The notes beneath the pieces were generated by a model, which was not told where the DNA came from, did no database searches, and saw only the letters and a program-made list of their open reading frames with translations. A program made the translations under genes and the position numbers. From NCBI GenBank assembly GCA_958446835.1, contig CAUCXT010000009.1, positions 1-64,000 of the forward strand: DNA of 64,000 nt. The letters run 5' to 3'. Positions 16,624 through 25,105 of the stretch are shown here, piece after piece (position 1 is the first letter of the stretch; each line of letters opens with the position of its first letter). The DNA is from an uncultured Eubacterium sp. (GTDB taxonomy: Bacteria > Bacillota > Clostridia > Lachnospirales > Lachnospiraceae).

Positions 16624-17220
16624 ATGTCGGTGCTTAGAAAGACCAGGGAGCATTACAAGGGGCTTAACTGGGAGGAAGAATTAAAAAAACAGAAGGAACT
16701 AAGGCGCGGTATTGATGACCGAATGATTGCGAAAATACAGCAGTTTCGGACAGACAGGCTCGATAAGATCATGATTCTTATAACGAAGTCAGGGAATGGT
16801 GGAATGATATGGCTGTTTGTAGCACTCTATCTGTATCTGGTTAAGAAAATGCATCATCAGGCGATGGTGCTGATATGCGTCATTGCCGCGGTTGCGTTCA
16901 TTGCCAACTTTATTATAAAGGGACTTTTCACCAAGGACAGACCATGTGATCTGGATGAGACAGTGGACCTTCTTATAAGAAGGCCGCTCGGTTCGTCACT
17001 GCCATCCGGTCATTCGGCTTCATCCTTCGCATGTGTTGTGGTGATTTTCCACATGAATCCATGGTGGGGTGCGGCGGCACTTATATGGGCATCGCTCATC
17101 GCGTTTTCGCGGATTTATCTGTATGTGCATTTCCCGTCGGATGTGCTGTTCGGGATAATATCGGGGACAATTATAGGACTTATCGCCATGCCGGTTGCGA
17201 TACATTTTATCGGGTGGTGA
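16624..17220 (+). CDS. PAP2 superfamily phosphatase (undecaprenyl-diphosphatase-like)
   Basis: A 198-residue membrane phosphatase of the type-2 phosphatidic acid phosphatase family, predicted to act on lipid phosphates such as undecaprenyl pyrophosphate on the outer face of the membrane. The three catalytic motifs are intact: KGLFTKDRP, SLPSGHSAS and SRIYLYVHFPSDV. Five or six hydrophobic segments follow a basic cytoplasmic N-terminus of about 50 residues. ATG 16624 has AAAGGA seven bases upstream; a GTG at 16600 is in frame but less likely. A short GGGACA-family palindrome immediately follows the stop. Confidence 0.9.
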   Translation: MSVLRKTREHYKGLNWEEELKKQKELRRGIDDRMIAKIQQFRTDRLDKIMILITKSGNGGMIWLFVALYLYLVKKMHHQAMVLICVIAAVAFIANFIIKGLFTKDRPCDLDETVDLLIRRPLGSSLPSGHSASSFACVVVIFHMNPWWGAAALIWASLIAFSRIYLYVHFPSDVLFGIISGTIIGLIAMPVAIHFIGW

Positions 17221-17221
17221 T

Positions 17222-17239
17222 TGGGATACCGGTGTCCCA
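17222..17239. repeat. short GGGACA-family palindrome
   Basis: TGGGATACCGGTGTCCCA is a near-perfect palindrome matching the inner part of the arms of the 8907-8974 element. It looks like a reduced or decayed copy, between the PAP2 gene and pth. Confidence 0.6.
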
Positions 17240-17271
17240 CAAAAAATAAATGAAATGGAGATTAAATCAGT

Positions 17272-17832
17272 ATGTATATAATAGCTGGATTAGGAAACCC
17301 GGGAAGTGAATATGAGCTTACCCGTCATAATATAGGCTTTCGTGTAATTGATGAGCTTGCGGAGGAATATAATATAAATATCAGTGAGAATAAGCACAAG
17401 GGGCTTATCGGAAAAGGTGCTATAGAAGGTCAGAAGGTTGTTCTTGTAAAGCCACAGACCTTTATGAACTTAAGCGGTGAGTGCATAAGAGCGGTTATCG
17501 ACTATTACAAGGAGAGTATTGACCATTTCATAGTGGTGTATGATGACATAAGCCTTGATGTCGGCAAGCTGCGTGTGCGCCCGAAGGGAAGTGCCGGAGG
17601 ACACAACGGAATAAAGAACATCATAGCACAGCTTGGGACAGATGAGTTCGCGCGCGTGAAGTTCGGTGTGGGAGACAAGCCGAAGGGAAGTGACCTTGTC
17701 GACCACGTTCTTGGGAGATTCAGTAAGGATGACGAGGAGCTTGCAAAGAGCCATTTCAAGACAGCCGCCGCTGCAATCACATGCATTATGAATGAAGGCT
17801 GTGCATCGGCAATGAATAAGTATAATGGCTGA
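17272..17832 (+). CDS. pth: peptidyl-tRNA hydrolase
   Basis: Pth releases peptides from peptidyl-tRNA that has dropped off ribosomes. The 186-residue protein starts MYIIAGLGNPGSEYELTRHNIGF, with the family signature GLGNPG-x2-Y and the catalytic His in RHNIGF. LVKPQTFMNLSG and GSAGGHNGIKNI are also present. A weak GGAG lies about 12 bases before the ATG. mfd follows 51 bases downstream, a gene order common in Firmicutes, so the two are likely co-transcribed. Confidence 0.97.
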   Translation: MYIIAGLGNPGSEYELTRHNIGFRVIDELAEEYNINISENKHKGLIGKGAIEGQKVVLVKPQTFMNLSGECIRAVIDYYKESIDHFIVVYDDISLDVGKLRVRPKGSAGGHNGIKNIIAQLGTDEFARVKFGVGDKPKGSDLVDHVLGRFSKDDEELAKSHFKTAAAAITCIMNEGCASAMNKYNG

Positions 17833-17883
17833 GGCTTAGAAAGCTATCGTTAAATGGGTTTATCATAGAAAGGATTCCATCAC

Positions 17884-20800
17884 ATGAATAGTTTTGTATA
17901 TCCGTTAAAGCACCTTGCGGTCTTTGAGGATATGAAGAAAGATTTAAGTAAATCCGGTAAGGCGGTTTTAGTGACAGGGTGTGTTGAGCAGCAGAAGGCA
18001 CACCTTGTTTTTGGCGTGTGTGATACGCCGCTCCGTCTTATCATCACGCACAATGAGATTCGTGCAAGGCAGCTCTATGAGGAGTATCGTTTCTTTGACA
18101 GGAATGTAGTGTACTATCCCGCAAAGGACTTTATTTTTTACAATGCGGACATACACGGAAATCTTATTGTGAAGGAGCGTATAAATGCGATAAAGCATAT
18201 TGCGGAGCAGAAGAAGGCACAGAAGGAAGAAAAGGAGGGAGAACACAGGGAGACAGCCCTTACTGTGATTACCACCATCGACGGCTGTATCGACAAGCTC
18301 CTTCCGCTTGAATATATTGAAAATAATCTGATACATCTTGAAGTCGGCGATGAGGTAAATCTCACAGAGTATGAGAAAAAGCTTGTGAAGCTTGGATATG
18401 AGAGATGTGCGCAGGCGGAGAGCCCGGGACAGTTCGCTGTGCGCGGCGGTATCGTGGATGTATTTCCGTTTACGGAGGAGACACCGTACAGAATGGAGCT
18501 GTGGGGTGATGAGATTGATTCGATCAAGAGCTATGACGCCGAGAGCCAGCGCTCCATAGAGAATGTGGATGAGGTATCGTTCTATCCTGCGACGGAGCTT
18601 ATATTTTCGTCGGGGGATATTTTTGCCGCGTTAAAGAAGATTAAGGCGGACACAGATAAACAGGCGCAGCTTTTTGAGAAGGAAAAGAAGCTTACCGAGG
18701 CGGCGCGCATAAGAAATAAATATGCGGAGCTTGAGGAGAGGCTTATGCTTGACCCGGATGGCGTCAACGGCTCAATGGGAATTGAGAGCTATATAGGTTA
18801 TCTGGCAGATTACACGGTGTCATTTGTGGAGTATTTTTCGCCGGAGGACACGACATTCGTGCTTGACGAGCCAGGAAGGATTGCGGAGAGACTTAAGGCT
18901 GTGCAGTATGAGTTTGGTGAGAGCATGTCACACAGGCTTGAGAAGGGCGATATACTGCCGAAACAGACAGATGTACTTTATGATACTTCCTATGTATATG
19001 GCAAGCTGTATAAGGGGGCATTGCTTGCACTGTCTGTTCTTGATACGAGGGCAGAAGGGCTTAATATAGGTGGAAGATACGATATCGGCGCGAAGGGAAT
19101 AAGCTCCTATAACAACAGCTTTGAGACGCTTGTCAGCGATGTGAGAAGATATAAGAAGGAGGGGTACGTCACCATCCTTGCCTCATCATCGCGAATAAGG
19201 GCTGAGAGACTTGCGGCTGATCTGCGGGAGAACGATGTCACTGCATTTTTTTCCGACAGGTATGACAGGGAGCTGTTGCCCGGAGAGGTAATGACGGTGT
19301 TCGGCAATATCTCAAAGGGCTTTGAGTACCCACAGATTAAATTTGTTCTTATCGCAGAGAGCGATATTTTTACACAGGATAAGAAAAAGAAGAAGGTCAA
19401 GACAAAAGCCTATGAGGGAAAGTCGATCTCTGATTTTGCTGAGCTGTCAATCGGCGACTATGTGGTGCATGAGAATCACGGAATGGGAATTTACCGCGGT
19501 ATTGAGAAGGTTGTTGTGGACAAGGTCGAGAAGGACTATATAAAGATTGAGTACAGCGGCGGAAGCAATCTGTATGTGCTTGCCACGCAGCTTGACAGTA
19601 TACAGAAGTTCTCAGGGCCGGACGGACACAAGCCGAAGCTTAATAAGCTGGGAACCGTTGAGTGGTCTAAGACCAAGGCGAAGGTAAAGAGCGCGGTTGC
19701 GGGAATTGCGAAGGAGCTTGTTGAGCTGTATGCGATAAGGCAGAACAGGCAGGGCTATAAGTTCGGACCGGACACGGTATGGCAGCAGGAATTCGAGGAG
19801 ATGTTCCCTTATCAGGAGACGGATGACCAGCTCACCGCGATTGCTGAGACGAAGCAGGACATGGAGAGCACCAAGATAATGGACAGACTTCTGTGCGGGG
19901 ATGTCGGCTTTGGAAAGACGGAGGTTGCCATGCGTGCGGCATTCAAGGCGGTATGTGACGGCAAGCAGGTTGTCTATCTTGTGCCGACAACCATACTTGC
20001 ACAGCAGCATTACAACAGCTTTGTGCAGAGAATGCAGTCATTTGGTGTGAGGGTTGAGCTTTTGAGCCGTTTCTGTACTCCAACGCAGGTTAAAAATACA
20101 CTTGATGGGCTAAAAAAAGGAACGGTCGACATTGTGATAGGCACACACAGGGTTCTGTCAAAGGATGTCAAGTTCAAGGATTTAGGGCTTATGATAATCG
20201 ATGAGGAGCAGCGTTTTGGCGTGACGCACAAGGAGAAAATCAAGCAGTTAAAATCCGACCTTGATGTGCTCACACTGTCAGCAACGCCTATTCCGCGCAC
20301 CCTGCACATGAGCCTTGTGGGTATAAGGGACATGAGCGTGCTCACGGAGGCGCCTGTCGACAGGATGCCTATACAGACCTTTGTCACAGAGTATGACGAG
20401 GAGCTTATAAGGGAAGCAGTCATACGAGAGCTTTCGAGGGGCGGACAGGTGTACTATGTGTTCAATATGGTGAAGGGCATTGAGGATGTGGCGGCGAAGA
20501 TATCAGCCATCGTTCCGGATGCCAATGTTGCCTACGCACATGGACAGATGCACGAAAGACAGCTTGAGAAGATTATGTTTGACTTTATAAACGGCGACAT
20601 AGATGTACTTGTGTCGACAACGATTATAGAGACAGGTCTTGATATTCCTAACACCAACACAATAATCATCCATGATGCAGACCGCTTCGGTTTGTCACAG
20701 CTATATCAGCTGAGAGGACGTGTCGGGCGTTCTAACCGTACGGCGTATGCGTTTTTGCTATATAAGCGCGACAGGATGCTTCGCGAGGAGGCTGAAAAGA

Positions 20801-21504
20801 GACTGTCGGCTATCAGGGAATTCACAGAGCTTGGAAGCGGCTTTAAGATTGCGATGAAGGATCTTGAAATCAGAGGAGCCGGAAATGTCTTAGGTGAGGA
20901 GCAGCACGGGCACATGGCGGCTGTTGGGTATGATCTGTACTGTAAGATGCTGAATGAGGCAGTGCTTACACTCAAGGGCTACAAGAAGATTGAGGACGAG
21001 TTCGAGACGAATGTAGACCTTCCGGTTGACGCATTTATCCCGGCGACATATATAAGGAGTGAGGCGCAGAAGCTTGACATATACAAGAGAATTGCCGCCA
21101 TCACGACAAGGGAAGAGCTTGTGGATATGCAGGATGAGCTAACCGACCGTTTCGGAGATATACCAAAGACGGCAATCAACCTTATGCGTGTCGCATTTAT
21201 CAAATCCAATGCGCACCTTGCGGATATCATTGAGATAAAGGGTTCGCAGGCGCAGATTATAATAAGAATGTACCCGCAGGCAAGGGTTGACGTGAACAGA
21301 ATACCTGATTTCGTCAAAAAGTATGACGGACGTGTACAGTTCAAGGTGGAGGCGGTTCCGTATTTCAGGTACACACCTGCAAGGGATGAGCTTAAGACAA
21401 CGGACAGATATCTCAGTACCGTGACAGAGCTTGTGGAGGGCATCGGAGCGCTGAGGCTTGGGACAGAGGGGTCAGACCCCTGTCCTGCTGGGACAGGGGT
21501 CTGA
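17884..21504 (+). CDS. mfd: transcription-repair coupling factor
   Basis: Mfd removes RNA polymerase stalled at DNA lesions and recruits UvrA. The 1206-residue protein has UvrB-like N-terminal domains (PAKDFIFYNADIHGN), the RNA polymerase interaction domain (IGDYVVHENHGMGIYRG), the helicase Walker A GDVGFGKTE at about residue 672, the DEEQRFG box, and the translocase motifs of RecG type (RGRVGRSNRTAYAFLLY). The start has AAAGG upstream. The final residues (GTEGSDPCPAGTGV) do not look like Mfd sequence: they are encoded by the palindrome at 21459-21518, which supplies the stop codon. Confidence 0.97.
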   Translation: MNSFVYPLKHLAVFEDMKKDLSKSGKAVLVTGCVEQQKAHLVFGVCDTPLRLIITHNEIRARQLYEEYRFFDRNVVYYPAKDFIFYNADIHGNLIVKERINAIKHIAEQKKAQKEEKEGEHRETALTVITTIDGCIDKLLPLEYIENNLIHLEVGDEVNLTEYEKKLVKLGYERCAQAESPGQFAVRGGIVDVFPFTEETPYRMELWGDEIDSIKSYDAESQRSIENVDEVSFYPATELIFSSGDIFAALKKIKADTDKQAQLFEKEKKLTEAARIRNKYAELEERLMLDPDGVNGSMGIESYIGYLADYTVSFVEYFSPEDTTFVLDEPGRIAERLKAVQYEFGESMSHRLEKGDILPKQTDVLYDTSYVYGKLYKGALLALSVLDTRAEGLNIGGRYDIGAKGISSYNNSFETLVSDVRRYKKEGYVTILASSSRIRAERLAADLRENDVTAFFSDRYDRELLPGEVMTVFGNISKGFEYPQIKFVLIAESDIFTQDKKKKKVKTKAYEGKSISDFAELSIGDYVVHENHGMGIYRGIEKVVVDKVEKDYIKIEYSGGSNLYVLATQLDSIQKFSGPDGHKPKLNKLGTVEWSKTKAKVKSAVAGIAKELVELYAIRQNRQGYKFGPDTVWQQEFEEMFPYQETDDQLTAIAETKQDMESTKIMDRLLCGDVGFGKTEVAMRAAFKAVCDGKQVVYLVPTTILAQQHYNSFVQRMQSFGVRVELLSRFCTPTQVKNTLDGLKKGTVDIVIGTHRVLSKDVKFKDLGLMIIDEEQRFGVTHKEKIKQLKSDLDVLTLSATPIPRTLHMSLVGIRDMSVLTEAPVDRMPIQTFVTEYDEELIREAVIRELSRGGQVYYVFNMVKGIEDVAAKISAIVPDANVAYAHGQMHERQLEKIMFDFINGDIDVLVSTTIIETGLDIPNTNTIIIHDADRFGLSQLYQLRGRVGRSNRTAYAFLLYKRDRMLREEAEKRLSAIREFTELGSGFKIAMKDLEIRGAGNVLGEEQHGHMAAVGYDLYCKMLNEAVLTLKGYKKIEDEFETNVDLPVDAFIPATYIRSEAQKLDIYKRIAAITTREELVDMQDELTDRFGDIPKTAINLMRVAFIKSNAHLADIIEIKGSQAQIIIRMYPQARVDVNRIPDFVKKYDGRVQFKVEAVPYFRYTPARDELKTTDRYLSTVTELVEGIGALRLGTEGSDPCPAGTGV

Positions 21505-21518
21505 CCCCTTCTGTCCCA
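21459..21518. repeat. GGGACAGGGGTC-family palindrome overlapping the mfd 3' end
   Basis: The arms 21459-21485 and 21489-21518 pair almost fully, with one bulged base and a 3-base loop. Each arm is itself palindromic around GGGGTCAGACCCC. The mfd stop (TGA 21502-21504) lies inside the right arm, so the insert sets the C-terminus of Mfd. It may also act as the mfd terminator. Confidence 0.85.
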
Positions 21519-21549
21519 CAGGCAGTGAAATGCATGTAGCGTGAAATAA

Positions 21550-21565
21550 TATAATGTGGTATACT
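21550..21565 (+). promoter_or_regulatory. possible promoter of the rfb sugar operon
   Basis: Two overlapping -10-like hexamers occur: TATAAT (21550-21555) and TATACT (21560-21565), the latter with an upstream TG. No good -35 is visible. It is about 45 bases before rfbF. Confidence 0.4.
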
Positions 21566-21605
21566 GAATCGGTAGTTATAAGCACATTATAGAGGATACG
21601 AAAAT

Positions 21606-22379
21606 ATGAAAACAATAATTTTAGCGGGCGGTTTCGGAACCAGAATAAGTGAGGAGAGCCACCTCAAACCGAAGCCTATGATAGAGATTGGCGGTATGCC
21701 GATGTTATGGCATATTATGAAGATATATTCACACTATGGATTTAACGATTTTGTAGTCTGCCTTGGATATAAGCAGTATATGGTTAAGGAGTTTTTTGCC
21801 GATTATTTCCTACACACCTCAGACGTCACCTTTGACCTTGCGGCTAACAATATGATAGTTCACAATGTCAAGACAGAGCCTTGGAAGGTGACGCTGGTGG
21901 ACACCGGGCTTAAGACCATGACAGGCGGACGAATAAAGAAGGTGCAGGAGTATATAGGCGATGAGCCTTTTATGCTCACGTATGGTGACGGAGTTGCGGA
22001 TGTGGATATCAACAAGCTTCTTGAGTACCATAAGTCACATGGAAAGCTTATGACCATCACGGCTATCAATATAGGGCAGCAGTTCGGTGCCCTTGATGTG
22101 CGTGAGGACGGCGTTATCACTGCGTTCCGTGAGAAGCATGACCTTGATGGAAGAGTTATAAACGGTGGGTTCATGGTATGCCAGCCGGAGATATTTGATT
22201 ATATTGATGGGCCGGAGACTGTATTTGAGAAGGAGCCTGTTGAGAGGCTTGTCGCAGAAGGTCAGCTTATGGCTTATCATCATCCGGGCTTCTGGAAGAA
22301 CATGGACACACAGAGGGACAAGCAGAAGCTAGAGGCACTCTGGGAGAGCGGAAATGCGCCTTGGAAGTTATGGGAGTAG
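21606..22379 (+). CDS. rfbF: glucose-1-phosphate cytidylyltransferase
   Basis: RfbF couples CTP and glucose-1-phosphate to CDP-glucose, the entry step to CDP-3,6-dideoxyhexoses. The 257-residue protein begins MKTIILAGGFGTRISEESHLKPKPMIEIGG, the nucleotidyltransferase motif with the cytidylyltransferase-specific spacing, and has MLTYGDGVADVDI as the metal-binding segment. It is the first gene of a co-directional run reaching 35540. rfbG follows after three bases. Confidence 0.96.
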   Translation: MKTIILAGGFGTRISEESHLKPKPMIEIGGMPMLWHIMKIYSHYGFNDFVVCLGYKQYMVKEFFADYFLHTSDVTFDLAANNMIVHNVKTEPWKVTLVDTGLKTMTGGRIKKVQEYIGDEPFMLTYGDGVADVDINKLLEYHKSHGKLMTITAINIGQQFGALDVREDGVITAFREKHDLDGRVINGGFMVCQPEIFDYIDGPETVFEKEPVERLVAEGQLMAYHHPGFWKNMDTQRDKQKLEALWESGNAPWKLWE

Positions 22380-22382
22380 GTT

Positions 22383-23564
22383 ATGGATTTTAAGAGAGTG
22401 ATGGAATTTTACAGGGGTAAGCGTGTGCTCGTGACCGGACATACCGGCTTTAAGGGAAGCTGGATGTGCAGGGTTCTCTTGCTTGCGGGGGCAGAGGTGT
22501 GCGGATATGCGCTGGAGCCGCCGACGCAGCCGTCCCTTTTTGAGCTGGCGGGGCTTGCCGGTGATGGAAAAATTAAGTCCGTCATAGGTGATATCCGCGA
22601 TTATGGGAAGCTTAAGGAAGTGTTCGATGAGTTTAAGCCGGAGATAGTCATTCATCTGGCGGCACAGCCTATTGTGAGGGAATCATATAAGAACCCAAGA
22701 TATACATTTGAGACGAATGTTATGGGTACGGTAAATGTCTGTGAGTGTGTGCGGCTGAGCAGGTGCGTGGGCACAGATGGCTATGAGGGTGTGCGCTCAT
22801 TTCTGAATGTGACCACGGACAAGGTGTATGACAATAAGGAGCGCAGTGAGGGCGGATACAGGGAAGATGAGCCTCTTGACGGCTATGACCCCTATTCTAA
22901 TTCCAAGTCATGCTCTGAGCTTGTGACACACAGCTATGTGCGCTCATTTCTTGCCGATTCGGGCATTGCCGTGTCGACCGCGAGGGCGGGAAATGTCATA
23001 GGCGGCGGTGATTTTGCTGCGGACAGAATAATTCCGGACTGTGTCAGGGCGGCACTTGAGAAGAGAGAAATAGTTGTGAGAAATCCGTATTCCATACGCC
23101 CATACCAGCATGTGTTAGAGCCTGTGTTTGCTTATCTTATGGTTGCCATGGAGCAGTATGGGAACAGAGAGCTTTCCGGGTGGTATAATGTCGGGCCCGA
23201 TGACACGGACTGCGTGACAACAGGCGAGCTTGTGAATATATTTACGGACTGCTGGAAGGGAACGAAATGGCAGGTTAAGGGCGATGGAGGGCCTCACGAG
23301 GCGGGATTTTTAAAGCTCAACTGCGATAAGCTGAAAGATACATTTTCATGGGAACCGGTCTGGAACATACGGAAGGCAGTGCAAAAGACGGTGGAATTTT
23401 CAATGCTGCTTGAGGGTATGAAGTGTGGAAACAGGGAAATAGCGGATGAAACGGAAGTGTTGACAGGCACCGCACAAGAAGTGAAGGCTTCATTGGAAAA
23501 TAAGTTTTCAGAATGTATGGACAGACAGATTATGGAATATATCGCGGATGCTGGCAGGATATAA
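22383..23564 (+). CDS. rfbG: CDP-glucose 4,6-dehydratase
   Basis: RfbG converts CDP-glucose to CDP-4-keto-6-deoxyglucose. The 393-residue extended SDR has the NAD-binding motif VTGHTGFKGSW near residue 20, and the active-site Y-x3-K in DGYDPYSNSKSCSEL. TSDKVYDN-like chemistry is seen as NVTTDKVYDNKE. It sits three bases after rfbF, so it is surely co-translated. The C-terminus extends slightly beyond the usual length (about 360), with a charged tail. Confidence 0.95.
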   Translation: MDFKRVMEFYRGKRVLVTGHTGFKGSWMCRVLLLAGAEVCGYALEPPTQPSLFELAGLAGDGKIKSVIGDIRDYGKLKEVFDEFKPEIVIHLAAQPIVRESYKNPRYTFETNVMGTVNVCECVRLSRCVGTDGYEGVRSFLNVTTDKVYDNKERSEGGYREDEPLDGYDPYSNSKSCSELVTHSYVRSFLADSGIAVSTARAGNVIGGGDFAADRIIPDCVRAALEKREIVVRNPYSIRPYQHVLEPVFAYLMVAMEQYGNRELSGWYNVGPDDTDCVTTGELVNIFTDCWKGTKWQVKGDGGPHEAGFLKLNCDKLKDTFSWEPVWNIRKAVQKTVEFSMLLEGMKCGNREIADETEVLTGTAQEVKASLENKFSECMDRQIMEYIADAGRI

Positions 23565-23603
23565 GGATAAAACAAATTTATATAGAGAAAAGGAGCCCAT
23601 CAC

Positions 23604-24944
23604 ATGTTTGAGGGAAAGAATGAAAAGGAGGCGCGAGAGCAGATACTTGAGCTGGTGAGTGAGTACTGTGACCGCTTCCATAATCAGAATAAAGAATACA
23701 AGGAAGGCGACCGTCTTCCTTATGCGGCGAGAGTCTATGACCATGATGAGATGGTGAATCTTGTGGATTCCTCTCTTGAGTTCTGGCTTACATCTGGAAG
23801 ATATACGGCACAGTTTGAGAGTGAGTTCGCAAAATATCTGGGTGTGCGTTTCTGCAGCCTTGTAAACTCAGGCTCATCGGCGAATCTTCTTGCATTCATG
23901 GCACTCACTTCACCGCTTTTAGGTGAGCGTGCCATAGGACGCGGCGATGAGGTTATCACCGTTGCGGCTGGCTTCCCGACCACGGTCACGCCGATTATAC
24001 AGTATGGTGCGGTTCCTGTGTTTGTCGATGTGACGATTCCACAGTACAATATTGATGTGGCTAAGCTTGAGCAGGCTTATTCGGAGAGAACCAAGGCGGT
24101 TATGATAGCGCACACGCTGGGAAATCCGTTTGACCTTGCGGCGGTAAAGGCGTTCTGTGACAGACATGGACTATGGCTTGTGGAGGACAACTGCGATGCG
24201 CTGGGCTCGGAGTATACCATCAACGGAAAGACAAGACTTACCGGAACTGTGGGCGATATAGGAACGAGCAGCTTCTATCCGCCACACCACATGACTATGG
24301 GCGAGGGCGGTGCAGTGTACACGGACAATCCACTGCTTAACAAGATAATACGCTCACTTCGCGATTGGGGAAGGGACTGTGTGTGTGCCTCCGGTCAGGA
24401 CAATCTGTGCGGACATAGATTTGACGGACAGTACGGAGAGCTTCCAAAGGGCTATGACCACAAGTATGTGTACTCACATTTCGGCTACAATCTCAAGGCT
24501 ACCGATATGCAGGCGGCTATCGGCTGTGCACAGCTAAAGAAATTCCCATCCTTTGTTGAGAGAAGGAGGGAGAATTTCAAGGTGCTCTATGAAGGACTTT
24601 CTGATCTTGCAGAGTATTTTTACCTTCCTGAGGCGGTGGAAAATTCCAACCCTAGCTGGTTTGGTTTCTGCATGACCTGCAAGCCGGGAACGGACAAGAA
24701 TAAGGTTGTCGGATATATTGAGAGCCGTGAAGTACAGACAAGAATGTTGTTTTCGGGAAATCTAATAAAGCAGCCTTGCTTTGATGGAATGAGGGCTTCG
24801 GGCACAGGCTTCAGGGTGGCAGGCAGTCTTGAAAATACGGACTTGATTATGGAAAATACCTTCTGGATAGGTGTTTATCCGGGAATGACAGAGGCTAAGC
24901 TGTCATATATGATAAAGACTATTCATGAAGCCGTATTAAGATAG
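23604..24944 (+). CDS. rfbH: CDP-4-keto-6-deoxyglucose 3-dehydrase (E1, RfbH)
   Basis: RfbH/E1 is the PMP- and iron-sulfur-dependent enzyme that removes the C-3 hydroxyl of CDP-4-keto-6-deoxyglucose. The 446-residue protein has the aminotransferase-fold signatures but with His in place of the Schiff-base Lys (SFYPPHHMTMGEGG, H228/H229), the hallmark of E1. The iron-sulfur segment reads RDCVCASGQDNLCG, with three cysteines. E1 needs a partner reductase (E3, RfbI/AscD type), which is not in this window. Good AAAAGGAG site upstream of the ATG. Confidence 0.94.
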   Translation: MFEGKNEKEAREQILELVSEYCDRFHNQNKEYKEGDRLPYAARVYDHDEMVNLVDSSLEFWLTSGRYTAQFESEFAKYLGVRFCSLVNSGSSANLLAFMALTSPLLGERAIGRGDEVITVAAGFPTTVTPIIQYGAVPVFVDVTIPQYNIDVAKLEQAYSERTKAVMIAHTLGNPFDLAAVKAFCDRHGLWLVEDNCDALGSEYTINGKTRLTGTVGDIGTSSFYPPHHMTMGEGGAVYTDNPLLNKIIRSLRDWGRDCVCASGQDNLCGHRFDGQYGELPKGYDHKYVYSHFGYNLKATDMQAAIGCAQLKKFPSFVERRRENFKVLYEGLSDLAEYFYLPEAVENSNPSWFGFCMTCKPGTDKNKVVGYIESREVQTRMLFSGNLIKQPCFDGMRASGTGFRVAGSLENTDLIMENTFWIGVYPGMTEAKLSYMIKTIHEAVLR

Positions 24945-24994
24945 CAAATCGTGATGAGATAGCGAATTAGGGAAAATATAGCAAATCGTGATGA
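24941..24994. repeat. 17-bp direct repeat pair after rfbH
   Basis: ATAGCAAATCGTGATGA occurs at 24941-24957 and 24978-24994. The first copy contains the rfbH stop codon. It is a small duplication with no evident function. Confidence 0.6.
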
Positions 24995-25105
24995 TATTGC
25001 AAACGAGGAATAATTAAGAATAGCTTCTTAAATTAGAGTATCACATACAACCTATACGGCGCGCAGCAGTATAAAATAAAGCCATTGAGATTGGAGAGAG
25101 TATAC

